This document shows, piece by piece, positions 1-7,931 of a DNA stretch of 64,000 nt. The DNA comes from Flavobacteriaceae bacterium PS02293 (GTDB lineage: Bacteria; Bacteroidota; Bacteroidia; Flavobacteriales; Weeksellaceae): NCBI GenBank assembly GCA_029960045.1, contig JASCOV010000002.1:496001-560000 (forward strand). Reading direction: 5' to 3'. Both the position numbers and the translations under genes were made by a program. Under the pieces are notes generated by a model. The model saw only the letters and a list, made by a program, of their open reading frames with translations. It made no database searches and was not told the DNA's origin. Position 1 is the first letter of the stretch. Each line of letters opens with the position of its first letter.

Positions 1-1222
1 CTGATAAATCCAAAATTTCTACAGTTAGATTTTTATCATTAATATTTTTAATAGAAATGAAATCTTTCGCTGGAATCGGAGAAATTTGAATATTAGATTT
101 ATCAACATCGGAAACCGCTAAGAAATTAGTCTTTATTTTAAAAATCTTACCATTAGCCGCAGCAATATAAAGTTGTTTGCTATTATCTTCCCCAAATGTG
201 GTGAAATTGTTTCCGGAAAAAGCAGTTGTCCAGGTTATTGTGGTATTGTCTAAAATTCCAATTTGAGCAGAACAGTAATCTGCAAAAACATATTTTCCAA
301 CCAAATCAGTATAAAGATTTCCTCTGTAAACATAGCCTCCAGTGATAGAACATTTTCCGCCCGAATGATCATATTGCACAACCGGAAAAGTCATCGTAGA
401 AGCATTGGCACAACCAGTCGTATTATATGCATTGTTTCCTTCGTAACATCTCCAACCGTAGTTTATAGCAGGAGTTGTTGCCGGAACTCGGTTAATTTCT
501 TCAATCAAATTTTGACCAACATCTGCAATCCAGATATTATTCGTAGTTCTGTCAAAAGAATATTTCCAGCCGTTTCTAAGACCGTAAGACCATATTTCAT
601 CAGCGCCATCTACACCAACAAAAGGATTGGTCGGAGGAATATTGTAAGCATTATCGGAATTAACATCAATTCTCAGCATTTTCCCCAAAAGCGAATTTTT
701 ATTTTGTCCGTTGCCATTCGGGTCGCCGCCGCTTCCGCCATCTCCTGTTGAAATCCAAAGGTAACCGTCTGCCCCAAAATGAATACTTCCACCATTATGA
801 TTGGTAAAAGGTTTTTCAATGGACAACATTATTTTTTCAGTCGCCGGATCTGCTGTGTTTGGGTTTGCAGAATTTGCAGTAAATCTCGAAACAGTAATCG
901 TTCTGCCGGCTCTGTTATAATAAACATAGAAGTAACGGTTTGTAGCAAACTGCGGATGAAACGCCAAACCTAATAATCCCATCTCACCACTGAAGTTGAC
1001 TCTGTCTGTAATATTAAGAAAGTTGGAAGCTTCAATCGTCCCGTTTGTATTTACAATTTTAATGAGTCCGGACTGATCTACTGCAAACAACCGATTGTCA
1101 TTTGTTGGCGAAGCTGTGATTTCTGTTGGATTTGAAACTGTTGCAAACTCTTCCAGAATGATTTGTTGTGAATAAACTTCCGATGCAAATGCGCAGGAAA
1201 GAAGGAGTAATAATTTTTTCAT
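1..1222 (-). CDS. PQQ-dependent sugar dehydrogenase (glucose/sorbosone dehydrogenase family), secreted, C-terminus cut by window edge
   Basis: The reading frame opens at the ATG complementary to 1220-1222 and runs off the left edge after about 407 codons. It begins with a signal peptide (MKKLLLLLSCAFASEVYSQ). The body reads as a six-bladed propeller of the GSDH family: FAVDQSGLIKIV, GEMGLLGLAFHPQF, then NHNGGSIHFGADGYLWISTGDGG near residues 140-160, WSYGLRNGWKYSFD and IADVGQNLIEEIN. These enzymes oxidise sugars or aldose-like substrates in the periplasm or outside the cell using PQQ. The last visible residues (VSDVDKSNIQISPIPAKDF) look like the start of a type IX secretion sorting domain, so the protein is probably exported by T9SS. 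The exact substrate cannot be read from sequence. Confidence 0.88.
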   Translation of the reverse strand, partial: MKKLLLLLSCAFASEVYSQQIILEEFATVSNPTEITASPTNDNRLFAVDQSGLIKIVNTNGTIEASNFLNITDRVNFSGEMGLLGLAFHPQFATNRYFYVYYNRAGRTITVSRFTANSANPNTADPATEKIMLSIEKPFTNHNGGSIHFGADGYLWISTGDGGSGGDPNGNGQNKNSLLGKMLRIDVNSDNAYNIPPTNPFVGVDGADEIWSYGLRNGWKYSFDRTTNNIWIADVGQNLIEEINRVPATTPAINYGWRCYEGNNAYNTTGCANASTMTFPVVQYDHSGGKCSITGGYVYRGNLYTDLVGKYVFADYCSAQIGILDNTTITWTTAFSGNNFTTFGEDNSKQLYIAAANGKIFKIKTNFLAVSDVDKSNIQISPIPAKDFISIKNINDKNLTVEILDLS

Positions 1223-1409
1223 AACTGATTATTTTTTAGATTATTAATAAAGTTACCAAATTATATGCCTTATCATTTCAAAATTATTTAATTAATAACA
1301 AAAGCTCGTTTTTGACCTGTTTTTTCAAATAAAACTGAGAATTAATTTCAATATAAAAACTATAATGCACTTTTCTCATTTTCAAATTCTTATTTCCGCT
1401 ATAAATCAT

Positions 1410-1417
1410 TATATTTG
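1410..1417 (+). promoter_or_regulatory. putative -7 promoter element of secDF
   Basis: TATATTTG matches the Bacteroidota -7 consensus TAnnTTTG and lies 29 nt before the secDF ATG. I see no convincing TTG at the expected -33 position. Confidence 0.5.
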
Positions 1418-1446
1418 CCGACTTAATTTATATATATCGTAAGAAA

Positions 1447-4356
1447 ATGCAAGGAAAAGGACTCGTTACATTAGTTGCCATCGTTCTTGGATTAATTTGC
1501 CTTAATGAGCTTCTGCCTTCTTTCTATGCCAACAAAATAGAAAAAGAAGCAAAAGCAATTGCCGGCGAAAATCCAGTGAAATACAACGCTGAGATCGCAA
1601 GACTTTCTAAAGACACCCTTAATCTAGGTTTTACAAAACTGGATTATGCGTCTGCAAAACAGAAAGAAATGAAACTCGGATTGGATCTTAAAGGTGGTAT
1701 CAACGTATTATTGGAGATCAACCAGAGAGATTTGGTGAATGATCTTAGTAATTACTCTACAAATGCTACTTTAATAGAAGCACTTAACAGAACAGACAAA
1801 GCACAGAAAAACTCAAGTAAGCAATACATCGAGGATTTCTTCACGCAGTTCGAAGCTGTTAATCAGGAAAAAGGAACCAACCTGAAACTTGCAGATCCTG
1901 AGATCTTCGGGAACACCAATCTTTCTGAGATCAAGTTCAACACACCGGATGATCAGGTCAAAAATATTATCAGAAAAAAAATCGATGCGTCTGTAGGAAC
2001 AGCTTATGAAGTTCTTAGAACACGTATCGACAAAATGGGGGTAACGCAGCCAAACGTTCAGAGAGTTCCCGGAACAGGAAGAATCTTGGTGGAAATGCCT
2101 GGTATCAAAGATATCGACAGAGTTAAAAAAATGCTTCAGACTTCTGCGAAACTTCAGTTTTGGGAAGTACAGTTAGGGCAGGAGGTAATACCTTATTTCT
2201 CTCAGCTTGACCAATTGGTTAAGACAAAAGGAGATTCTATCGGCGTTGCAAAAACTACGAATTTGATGAACTTGATTCAATTAAATTCTACACCTGGAAA
2301 TGCTGTTGCTAACGTAAAATTAGCCGATACAGCAGTTGTTAATAAACTACTTAACAGTGCAATAGCTACCAAAGCCAGACCTGTTAACTTGAAATATACC
2401 CAGTTTATGTGGGGTTATAAACCCGAATCTAATACTTCTAACAGTCTTGTTCTTTACGCAATCCGTGGAAACATAACTCAGAAAGCGCCAGTTGACGGTG
2501 CTGTAGAATCTGCAAACATCAATTATGACCAATTGGGTCGTATCGTTGTAGATATGCAGATGGATTCTCAAGGTGCTCGTGATTGGAAAACAATGACTGA
2601 GAAAAATAAAGGAAAAGTAGTAGCTGTAACTTTGGATAACAGAGTTTACACTGCGCCTTCTGTAAATGATGTGATTCCAAACGGAAGAACTCAGATTTCA
2701 GGAAACTTTACTCAGGAAGAAGCTAAAGACTTGGTAGATGTTCTAGGTGCTGGTAAATTGCCTGCAGGTGCGAAAATTGTACAGGCAGACGTTGTAGGTC
2801 CATCTCTTGGAGCTGAGTCAATTAATGACGGTGTGATGTCTTTCCTTATTGCATTTGCTGTAATTATTGTTTACATCATTTTCTACTACGGTGGAGCTGG
2901 TGTTTATGCAGTTATCGCGATGGTAATCAACTTGTTCTACATCTTCGGAATTATGGATTCTTTGGATGCAACGTTGACACTTCCAGGTATTGCCGGAGTT
3001 GTATTATCTATGGCGATGGCGGTGGATGCAAACGTTATCATTTACGAAAGAACGAAAGAAGAACTATTCCGTGGAAAAAGTATTCTTGAAGCTTACAAAG
3101 ATGGTTTCAAACACGCAATCTCTGCGATTATCGATGGTCACGCTACGACTTTCATTACAGCATTAATTCTTTATATCTTCGGAACGGGACCAATTAAAGG
3201 GTTTGCAGTAACGTTGATGATTGGATTGGTAATGACATTGTTTACTTCTGTATTGTTGTCAAGAGTAATGATCTTCAGCAGACTTGAGAAAGGAAAATCT
3301 CTTTCTGTATGGACTGCTCCTACTAAGAATCTTTTCAGAAATACTTGGATCGATTTCATCGGGAAAAGAAAATATGCTTATTATTTCTCTGCTATATTAA
3401 TGGTGATCTCTATCGCTTCTATCGCAATGAATGGTTTCAAATTCGGTATCGATTTTACAGGTGGACGTAACTATGTAGTGAGATTTGAAAAACCAGTAGA
3501 TGCAGAAAATGTTGAAGCAGGTATCGCTAAACTGATGCAGACTGCAGATGGTCAAAAAAATATCGTTGAAGCTAAAACTTTTGGTAACTCTTCTCAATTG
3601 AAAATCACTACCGATTATTTGATCGATGATGAATCTCTTGCAGCTGACCAGACTGTTGAGCAAAAAATATACGAAGGTTTGAAAAATGATCTTCCTGCCG
3701 GAATGACTTTAGCAGATTTCAAATCGGCTGATAAAGGTCACGCAGGAATTGTATCTTCTACCAAAGTTGGACCTACTGTTGCGGATGATATCCAGACACA
3801 CGGGATGTTGGCAGTTGCTGCGTCATTGTTAGGTATCTTTATTTATATCTTGGTAAGATTTGACAAATGGCAGTTCTCTCTTGGAGCGGTTGCTGGTTTG
3901 TTCCACGATACTGTAGTAATCCTTGGAGTTTATTCATTATTCTACAAAGTAATGCCGTTCAATATGGAGATCAACCAAGATTTCATTGCGGCGATTCTTA
4001 CGGTGATTGGATATTCCATCAATGATACGGTTATTATCTTCGATAGAATTAGAGAGTACCTTCGTGAGAAGAAAGCATTGACGCTTGCTGGATTGTTTGA
4101 TGATTCAATTTCAAGTACAATTGGTAGAACGTTTAATACTTCTTTCACTACGATTTTGGTAATCCTTGCGATCTTCATCTTCGGTGGAGATAACCTGAGA
4201 GGATTTATGTTCTGTCTATTGATAGGTATTGGATTTGGTACTTATTCATCTATCTTTATTGCATCGGCTACGGCTTATGACTTCCTTAGAGGTAAGAAAA
4301 AAGAAGATAAAGTAACAGGGAAATCTACGATCAGCAATGCTGAAATAGTAGAGTAA
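1447..4356 (+). CDS. secDF: protein translocase subunit SecDF (fused SecD-SecF)
   Basis: Inner-membrane RND-type accessory of the Sec translocon that uses the proton gradient to pull exported proteins across the membrane. At 969 aa it is the fused SecD+SecF form usual in Bacteroidota. SecD part: an N-terminal membrane helix, the motif GLDLKGGINVLLEI at residues 78-91, a periplasmic domain, then the membrane motif AMAVDANVIIYERTKEEL with its conserved Asp. SecF part: FGIDFTGGRNYVVRF, then AAILTVIGYSINDTVIIFDRIRE with the second essential Asp. A charged tail ends the protein. It is a single-gene unit with its own promoter-like element and terminator. Confidence 0.97.
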   Translation: MQGKGLVTLVAIVLGLICLNELLPSFYANKIEKEAKAIAGENPVKYNAEIARLSKDTLNLGFTKLDYASAKQKEMKLGLDLKGGINVLLEINQRDLVNDLSNYSTNATLIEALNRTDKAQKNSSKQYIEDFFTQFEAVNQEKGTNLKLADPEIFGNTNLSEIKFNTPDDQVKNIIRKKIDASVGTAYEVLRTRIDKMGVTQPNVQRVPGTGRILVEMPGIKDIDRVKKMLQTSAKLQFWEVQLGQEVIPYFSQLDQLVKTKGDSIGVAKTTNLMNLIQLNSTPGNAVANVKLADTAVVNKLLNSAIATKARPVNLKYTQFMWGYKPESNTSNSLVLYAIRGNITQKAPVDGAVESANINYDQLGRIVVDMQMDSQGARDWKTMTEKNKGKVVAVTLDNRVYTAPSVNDVIPNGRTQISGNFTQEEAKDLVDVLGAGKLPAGAKIVQADVVGPSLGAESINDGVMSFLIAFAVIIVYIIFYYGGAGVYAVIAMVINLFYIFGIMDSLDATLTLPGIAGVVLSMAMAVDANVIIYERTKEELFRGKSILEAYKDGFKHAISAIIDGHATTFITALILYIFGTGPIKGFAVTLMIGLVMTLFTSVLLSRVMIFSRLEKGKSLSVWTAPTKNLFRNTWIDFIGKRKYAYYFSAILMVISIASIAMNGFKFGIDFTGGRNYVVRFEKPVDAENVEAGIAKLMQTADGQKNIVEAKTFGNSSQLKITTDYLIDDESLAADQTVEQKIYEGLKNDLPAGMTLADFKSADKGHAGIVSSTKVGPTVADDIQTHGMLAVAASLLGIFIYILVRFDKWQFSLGAVAGLFHDTVVILGVYSLFYKVMPFNMEINQDFIAAILTVIGYSINDTVIIFDRIREYLREKKALTLAGLFDDSISSTIGRTFNTSFTTILVILAIFIFGGDNLRGFMFCLLIGIGFGTYSSIFIASATAYDFLRGKKKEDKVTGKSTISNAEIVE

Positions 4357-4380
4357 TTTTCTCAAATAGATATATAATGA

Positions 4381-4410
4381 AAGCCCTCAAGTGATTGAGG
4401 GCTTTTTTTT
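4381..4410 (+). terminator. Rho-independent terminator of secDF
   Basis: AGCCCTCAA and TTGAGGGCT form a 9-bp perfect stem with a 4-nt loop, followed by a run of eight T. It lies 26 nt after the secDF stop. Confidence 0.92.
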
Positions 4411-4450
4411 GTGTTATTTTTGTTCAGTTTAATTTGTTTTTAAGAGTCTT

Positions 4451-4530
4451 TGTCATTCCGTAGGAATCTAAACGAAGTGGCTCGACGTAATCAATCTAAA
4501 CAAAACTGGAGAGATTCCTACGGAATGACA
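4451..4530. repeat. dispersed palindromic element, copy 1
   Basis: A perfect 19-nt inverted repeat (TGTCATTCCGTAGGAATCT at 4451-4469, its complement at 4512-4530) encloses a 42-nt interior. A degenerate copy with the interior in the opposite orientation lies at 30132-30206. It is intergenic and has no coding potential. Confidence 0.85.
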
Positions 4531-4581
4531 AACTGAACGTTTTTTAATAATAAGTTTAGGATCAAGTTGATTTATAGCACA

Positions 4582-4653
4582 AGCCGCAGAGCGGCGACCT
4601 GATCATAGAAAACAATCGAATCATCATAAGAAAAGCTCCGTAGGAGCGACCTG
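4582..4653. repeat. two 20-nt hairpin repeat units with different stems
   Basis: Units at 4582-4601 (AGCCGCAGAGCGGCGACCTG) and 4634-4653 (AGCTCCGTAGGAGCGACCTG). Each has a small hairpin (CCGC/GCGG or GCTCC/GGAGC) followed by the shared GCGACCTG. The stems differ in sequence but keep their pairing. They lie in the 428-bp gene-free stretch between secDF and the next gene, which otherwise holds only the 4451-4530 palindrome and the hairpin at 4713-4750. Confidence 0.7.
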
Positions 4654-4712
4654 TAAAAACCACAACAATATTTTTGATCAACAAACAAATATAACTTTTA
4701 ACCCTTTGACTA

Positions 4713-4750
4713 TTTTTTGGTGTCTGATCGTAGCCGAAGACACCAAAAAA
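4713..4750. terminator. bidirectional terminator-like hairpin
   Basis: TTTTTTGGTGTCT (4713-4725) pairs with AGACACCAAAAAA (4738-4750). The U-tract on either strand makes it able to end transcription in both directions. It may serve the minus-strand gene at 4839-5531. Confidence 0.6.
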
Positions 4751-4838
4751 AATCCTGTAAATCAAAGATCTGCAGGACAAAAGTTGAACTAATTCATTAA
4801 AAAAAAAACATTATGGCACTAAAATCAGCCAACCTTTT

Positions 4839-5531
4839 TTATTCAACTGGCGTGGGTAGCTCGTCCGGCTGACCACTCGGCGTATTGTAGATCACATAAT
4901 CATTATACTTCGCCTCGTCGGTTTCGTAGAAGATGTCTTGTCCGATGCCGGCATATTTCATCACGAGTCTGTAAAGGATGTTCAGGATTTCCACACGGTC
5001 TTCTGTGGCAACATCCCGATCCGAAATTCCTTTAGCCTGCGCATCTATAGCAATATCTAAAATGTCACGTTGGTTTGAAAGTGTTGTGATTTTATCCGCA
5101 GTCAATCCTTCAGAGGCAAGTTCTGTCAGATATTTATCTGCTGTCACTGTCATAATTCTGGCATTGCGTACCAGCTCTGCATCGCTTTGGCGGGCAAGAT
5201 CTGATCCTCCAAATTCCTTATACTTGGCACTCGCTAAGCCAAAAACATTTTGAGCCATATTCAAAATGGTGCGCATTGTTTTGGCAAGAGCATTTCGGGC
5301 AGCATCTTTTTGGGCGGTAAACTCTATTTTAATCGCTTCCAATTGTTCGTCGGAAGGGAAATTGTCCACTGCATCGCGCGCATTGGTAAACTCGGTTTTC
5401 TTGGTTGGGTTGTAGCCTCGGTCTGTGAATTCTAAAATATCACGGTCTATAAGATTAATAAACTCGTCAGCTTTTTGTTTGAGAAAGGCATCGGCAAGTT
5501 TAAACTCGCGAGCCACGGGATTTTTTTTCAT
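4839..5531 (-). CDS. unrecognised helical protein of 230 aa
   Basis: I do not recognise a family. The 230-aa product has no signal peptide or membrane segment. It is rich in Ala, Asp, Glu and Lys and predicted to be mostly helical, with segments such as KIEFTAQKDAARNALAKTMRTILNMAQNVFGLA and LASEGLTADKITTLSNQRDIL that suggest a four-helix or coiled-coil fold. The C-terminus is Pro-rich (TPSGQPDELPTPVE). The start is an ATG followed by KKNPVAREF. By eye the gene is somewhat richer in G and C than its neighbours. It is bracketed by hairpin repeats on one side and a 21-nt tandem repeat on the other, so it may be accessory DNA. Confidence 0.6.
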   Translation of the reverse strand: MKKNPVAREFKLADAFLKQKADEFINLIDRDILEFTDRGYNPTKKTEFTNARDAVDNFPSDEQLEAIKIEFTAQKDAARNALAKTMRTILNMAQNVFGLASAKYKEFGGSDLARQSDAELVRNARIMTVTADKYLTELASEGLTADKITTLSNQRDILDIAIDAQAKGISDRDVATEDRVEILNILYRLVMKYAGIGQDIFYETDEAKYNDYVIYNTPSGQPDELPTPVE

Positions 5532-5662
5532 CGTTGAAGTATTTGTGTTTCTTGAATCGAATTTAGAAAAATAATTTTAGGACAACAAATTTTTCCAGGA
5601 AAAAATATTTTTTGTTGATCTTGCAACTTATTGATTCATAACAAAATTGATGCATCTGCCTC

Positions 5663-5830
5663 AACGGAGTGAATCAACGGCTTAACGGAGTGAATCAATG
5701 AGGTAACGGAATGAATCACTGGCTCAACGGAATGAATCAACGAGTCTTCGTAATACTTCAACGCTTCATCGTAATGAATAAAAGATACAACGAAGTGGAT
5801 CATTGTTCCGTTGTAATGAATCAATGCCAA
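5663..5830. repeat. 21-nt tandem repeat, about eight units
   Basis: Eight consecutive 21-nt units starting at 5663, 5684, 5705, 5726, 5747, 5768, 5789 and 5810. The consensus is AACGGAATGAATCAA followed by six variable bases. The first four are well conserved and later ones decay. Read on the minus strand they would give a heptapeptide pattern (L/V-I-H-S-V-x-x), but the only frame there starts at a TTG inside the terminator tail of the preceding gene, so I treat this as non-coding repeat DNA. Confidence 0.85.
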
Positions 5831-5864
5831 TTCGTAGTATGTTTTTGAGGTTTTTGAATATTTC

Positions 5865-5896
5865 AATAAAAAACAGACATTTGATGATGTCTGTTT
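5865..5896 (-). terminator. Rho-independent terminator of the 5934-6581 gene
   Basis: AAACAGACAT (5871-5880) and ATGTCTGTTT (5887-5896) form a 10-bp stem with a 6-nt loop. On the minus strand it is followed by a T-rich tail, 38 nt downstream of the stop codon of the gene at 5934-6581. Confidence 0.85.
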
Positions 5897-5933
5897 ATGT
5901 TGTATTAAGAAAACGACTGTAACGTCGGGAAAA

Positions 5934-6581
5934 TTATTTTTTCTTTTTTCTTTTTAGCGGAAACAGTTTTGTGATTTTCCTATCGATGTGTTTTGTCAAT
6001 TCAAAAAACTTAAATGGATTTTCGGATTTATCTTTTGGTAAAATTTCAAAATTTAAACTTTTGATTGCGTTGAGCTGAATACAACAATGTTCAGGATTTG
6101 TCCAAAATATTAAATTGTTGAAACCTTTTAGTTGTTTGGATAAATCGTTTCCTCTTCTATCTGTAACAACCGGTTTTGTATAAGTCTTATTAAATGTCAT
6201 TTCATTAATATAACCAATTCCGTTTTCGTCAATGTTTAATCTGTTTTCATCGATGTTTGCAAGAACTAAATTAATCTCTCCGGTATAATTATTAGGAACA
6301 ATTATTTTTAAAGTTGGAGAATAGAAATGGACATTAAAATAAATCAGACTCAAACTAAAAAAAAATAAGAGGTAAGATGATATAGAATATTTTTTGAAGA
6401 TTAGATTTAAAGTAAAAGCTACAATCCAACAAGTAATCAAAATTCCAATAATAAAAATAATCCCAAAATAATAGCCCGGAAAAAACATTCCTCCAGGAAA
6501 TTCCACAATTTGAATTCCTGAAATAATGAGCAGGATTATGTTTAAAATTCCAAAAATTCGTTTAATTGTTATGTCTGACAT
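5934..6581 (-). CDS. membrane protein of unknown function, 215 aa
   Basis: No recognised family. Three hydrophobic segments occupy about residues 8-30, 38-62 and 68-88 (FGILNIILLIISGIQIV, FGIIFIIGILITCWIVAFTL, YLLFFFSLSLIYF). A soluble C-terminal half follows, beginning TLKIIVPNNYTGEINLVLAN, which reads like a small beta-rich extracytoplasmic domain with a Cys pair (HCC). The protein ends in a very basic tail (LKRKKKK). It has its own terminator and lies first in a minus-strand group of small unknown envelope proteins. Confidence 0.65.
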   Translation of the reverse strand: MSDITIKRIFGILNIILLIISGIQIVEFPGGMFFPGYYFGIIFIIGILITCWIVAFTLNLIFKKYSISSYLLFFFSLSLIYFNVHFYSPTLKIIVPNNYTGEINLVLANIDENRLNIDENGIGYINEMTFNKTYTKPVVTDRRGNDLSKQLKGFNNLIFWTNPEHCCIQLNAIKSLNFEILPKDKSENPFKFFELTKHIDRKITKLFPLKRKKKK

Positions 6582-6638
6582 ATATGGGATAACGATTTGT
6601 CTATGGATAATTTTTCGATTTGCTATTTGTCAGAAAGT

Positions 6639-7010
6639 TTATTGTTTTGTAAGCGTCCAATCGCCTGTGAGACTGCCATTTTTCCAAGTTCCTTTTTTGG
6701 TGTTGAGGCTTCCATACATAGTGAAAATAGGTGTGTCGGAAACGACAGGTGTCAAAGCACCATCATCCATCACAAATCCGAGAACCATATCGTTATTTGG
6801 TCCGTAAGTTCCGGTAATATTTCCGCTTTTTGATACAGAGATGATAAGGTTTCCGTTGCCCTGTCCGGTGTAACTTCCCACCCATTTTCCCATATACCGA
6901 GATGTGTAGTTTTCCTGATCTTTTTGATCCCAGTAGTTATCAGATATTCTGTCGCACGAGATGAAAGTGCAGGATAGGATAAGAAGTGAGAGGATGGTTT
7001 TGGTTTTCAT
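6639..7010 (-). CDS. small lipoprotein of unknown function, 123 aa
   Basis: A lipoprotein signal peptide (MKTKTILSLLILSCTFISC) ends in the lipobox F-I-S-C, so the mature protein would start at Cys19 and be lipid-anchored. The rest is a small beta-rich domain with repeated G-T-W/G-S-Y turns (MGKWVGSYTGQGNGNLIISV, KKGTWKNGSLTGDWTL), resembling lipocalin-like or avidin-like barrels in texture only. No function can be assigned. It lies 57 nt upstream, on the minus strand, of the 215-aa membrane protein gene and could be cotranscribed with it. Confidence 0.7.
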   Translation of the reverse strand: MKTKTILSLLILSCTFISCDRISDNYWDQKDQENYTSRYMGKWVGSYTGQGNGNLIISVSKSGNITGTYGPNNDMVLGFVMDDGALTPVVSDTPIFTMYGSLNTKKGTWKNGSLTGDWTLTKQ

Positions 7011-7083
7011 TGGAGGTTGTTTAGTTTGCGGTAAATTTAATGAAAAAAGCAGACGGTTGGGGTGTCTGTTTTTTGTAAGGGTA

Positions 7084-7098
7084 CGAGCAAGATGCTCG
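7084..7098. repeat. small hairpin repeat
   Basis: CGAGC-AAGAT-GCTCG is a 5-bp stem with 5-nt loop in the 137-bp gap between two minus-strand genes. It has the look of the small interspersed hairpins elsewhere in the window, but no second copy was found here. Confidence 0.4.
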
Positions 7099-7147
7099 CA
7101 CCAGCGGAGGAAAGATTTCTCTTATCTCTTAATGTTAGTGCATTTCC

Positions 7148-7768
7148 TTATTGAAGTAGTTCATAAAAAGGTTGATTTTGAACAATATTAAAGAATTTAT
7201 TATCTGTTTTTTTTGGGATAATCTCTTTTCCGTTTTCGTCAATTAGAATGAAATTACGTTGTATGAAATTAAAATTATAATTCAAATCTGTTACAAATAC
7301 TGAATAGTTAACTTCATACTCATCATCATTATTATTTTCAGGTTTTGTATTAACATTTTCGATTTTTTTAAAAGCATTTTTTACTTTTTCTTTTCCAAAT
7401 TTCAGAAACAAGGTTTCAATTTTTAAAGAATCTCTTTTTAAACAATCAGCTCCTAAACTGCAACCTCCAATTGATTCCAAAATAGCTAAAGATTCATCAA
7501 TTTTTTTTTGATTATTTAGTATCTGAACTTCAATCATTTTTATTTTAGACTCAGCTTCAGCCCAAGCATTTCCACAAAATCCAAAATTTGAATTTTTTGC
7601 TTTGTTGACTAATTTTGTAGCGTTATCAAAATCTTTTTTATCAATTTTCTTTTGCGCTTTTCCAAGAAATTTATAACCTTCTTTATAGGAGTACTTATAA
7701 TGGTTTTGACTAAATAAGGATATTGGAAAAAGTAACAATAAAATCAGTAATGTGTTTAAATGTTTCAT
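7148..7768 (-). CDS. secreted protein of unknown function, 206 aa
   Basis: A classic signal peptide (MKHLNTLLILLLLFPISLFSQ) shows export. The mature part starts with a Lys-rich helical region that reads like one or two TPR-type helix pairs (FLGKAQKKIDKKDFDNATKLVNKAKNSNF, then ESKIKMIEVQILNNQKKIDESLAILES). A short Cys-containing stretch (GGCSLGADCLKRDSL) and a beta-rich C-terminus follow. No family was recognised. It is the most upstream member of the minus-strand group of small envelope proteins at 5.9-7.8 kb. Confidence 0.65.
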   Translation of the reverse strand: MKHLNTLLILLLLFPISLFSQNHYKYSYKEGYKFLGKAQKKIDKKDFDNATKLVNKAKNSNFGFCGNAWAEAESKIKMIEVQILNNQKKIDESLAILESIGGCSLGADCLKRDSLKIETLFLKFGKEKVKNAFKKIENVNTKPENNNDDEYEVNYSVFVTDLNYNFNFIQRNFILIDENGKEIIPKKTDNKFFNIVQNQPFYELLQ

Positions 7769-7897
7769 TGGGGAAAATTATTTCTCAATATAAATTTCTT
7801 AAATTGATATGTAATATTAGTCATTTTCCAGCAAAAATTTAACACTCCTAATTATTAACAAGATTTAGAAATTAAAATACCTTTCCAATTATGAATA

Positions 7898-7926
7898 TTT
7901 GTAAAATCAAAAAATTCCTATCTTCG
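7898..7926 (+). promoter_or_regulatory. putative promoter of the TetA-like exporter gene
   Basis: TTTG (7898-7901), 17 nt, then TATCTTCG (7919-7926), one mismatch from TAnnTTTG. The ATG begins only 5 nt after the -7 element, so the transcript would be nearly leaderless. Confidence 0.5.
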
Positions 7927-7931
7927 CAAGC

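Noticed and set aside
263-973. Plus-strand open frames of 162 and 64 aa
   Set aside because: They are antisense to the clear sugar dehydrogenase gene on the minus strand and have no protein-like pattern.
4562-4780. 72-aa minus-strand open frame
   Set aside because: It is made of hairpin repeats and a terminator-like palindrome and has no credible start context.
5636-5866. 76-aa open frame with heptapeptide repeats
   Set aside because: It starts at a TTG in the tail of a terminator, and its pattern is explained by a 21-nt DNA tandem repeat that decays without regard to the frame. I keep the repeat, not the gene.
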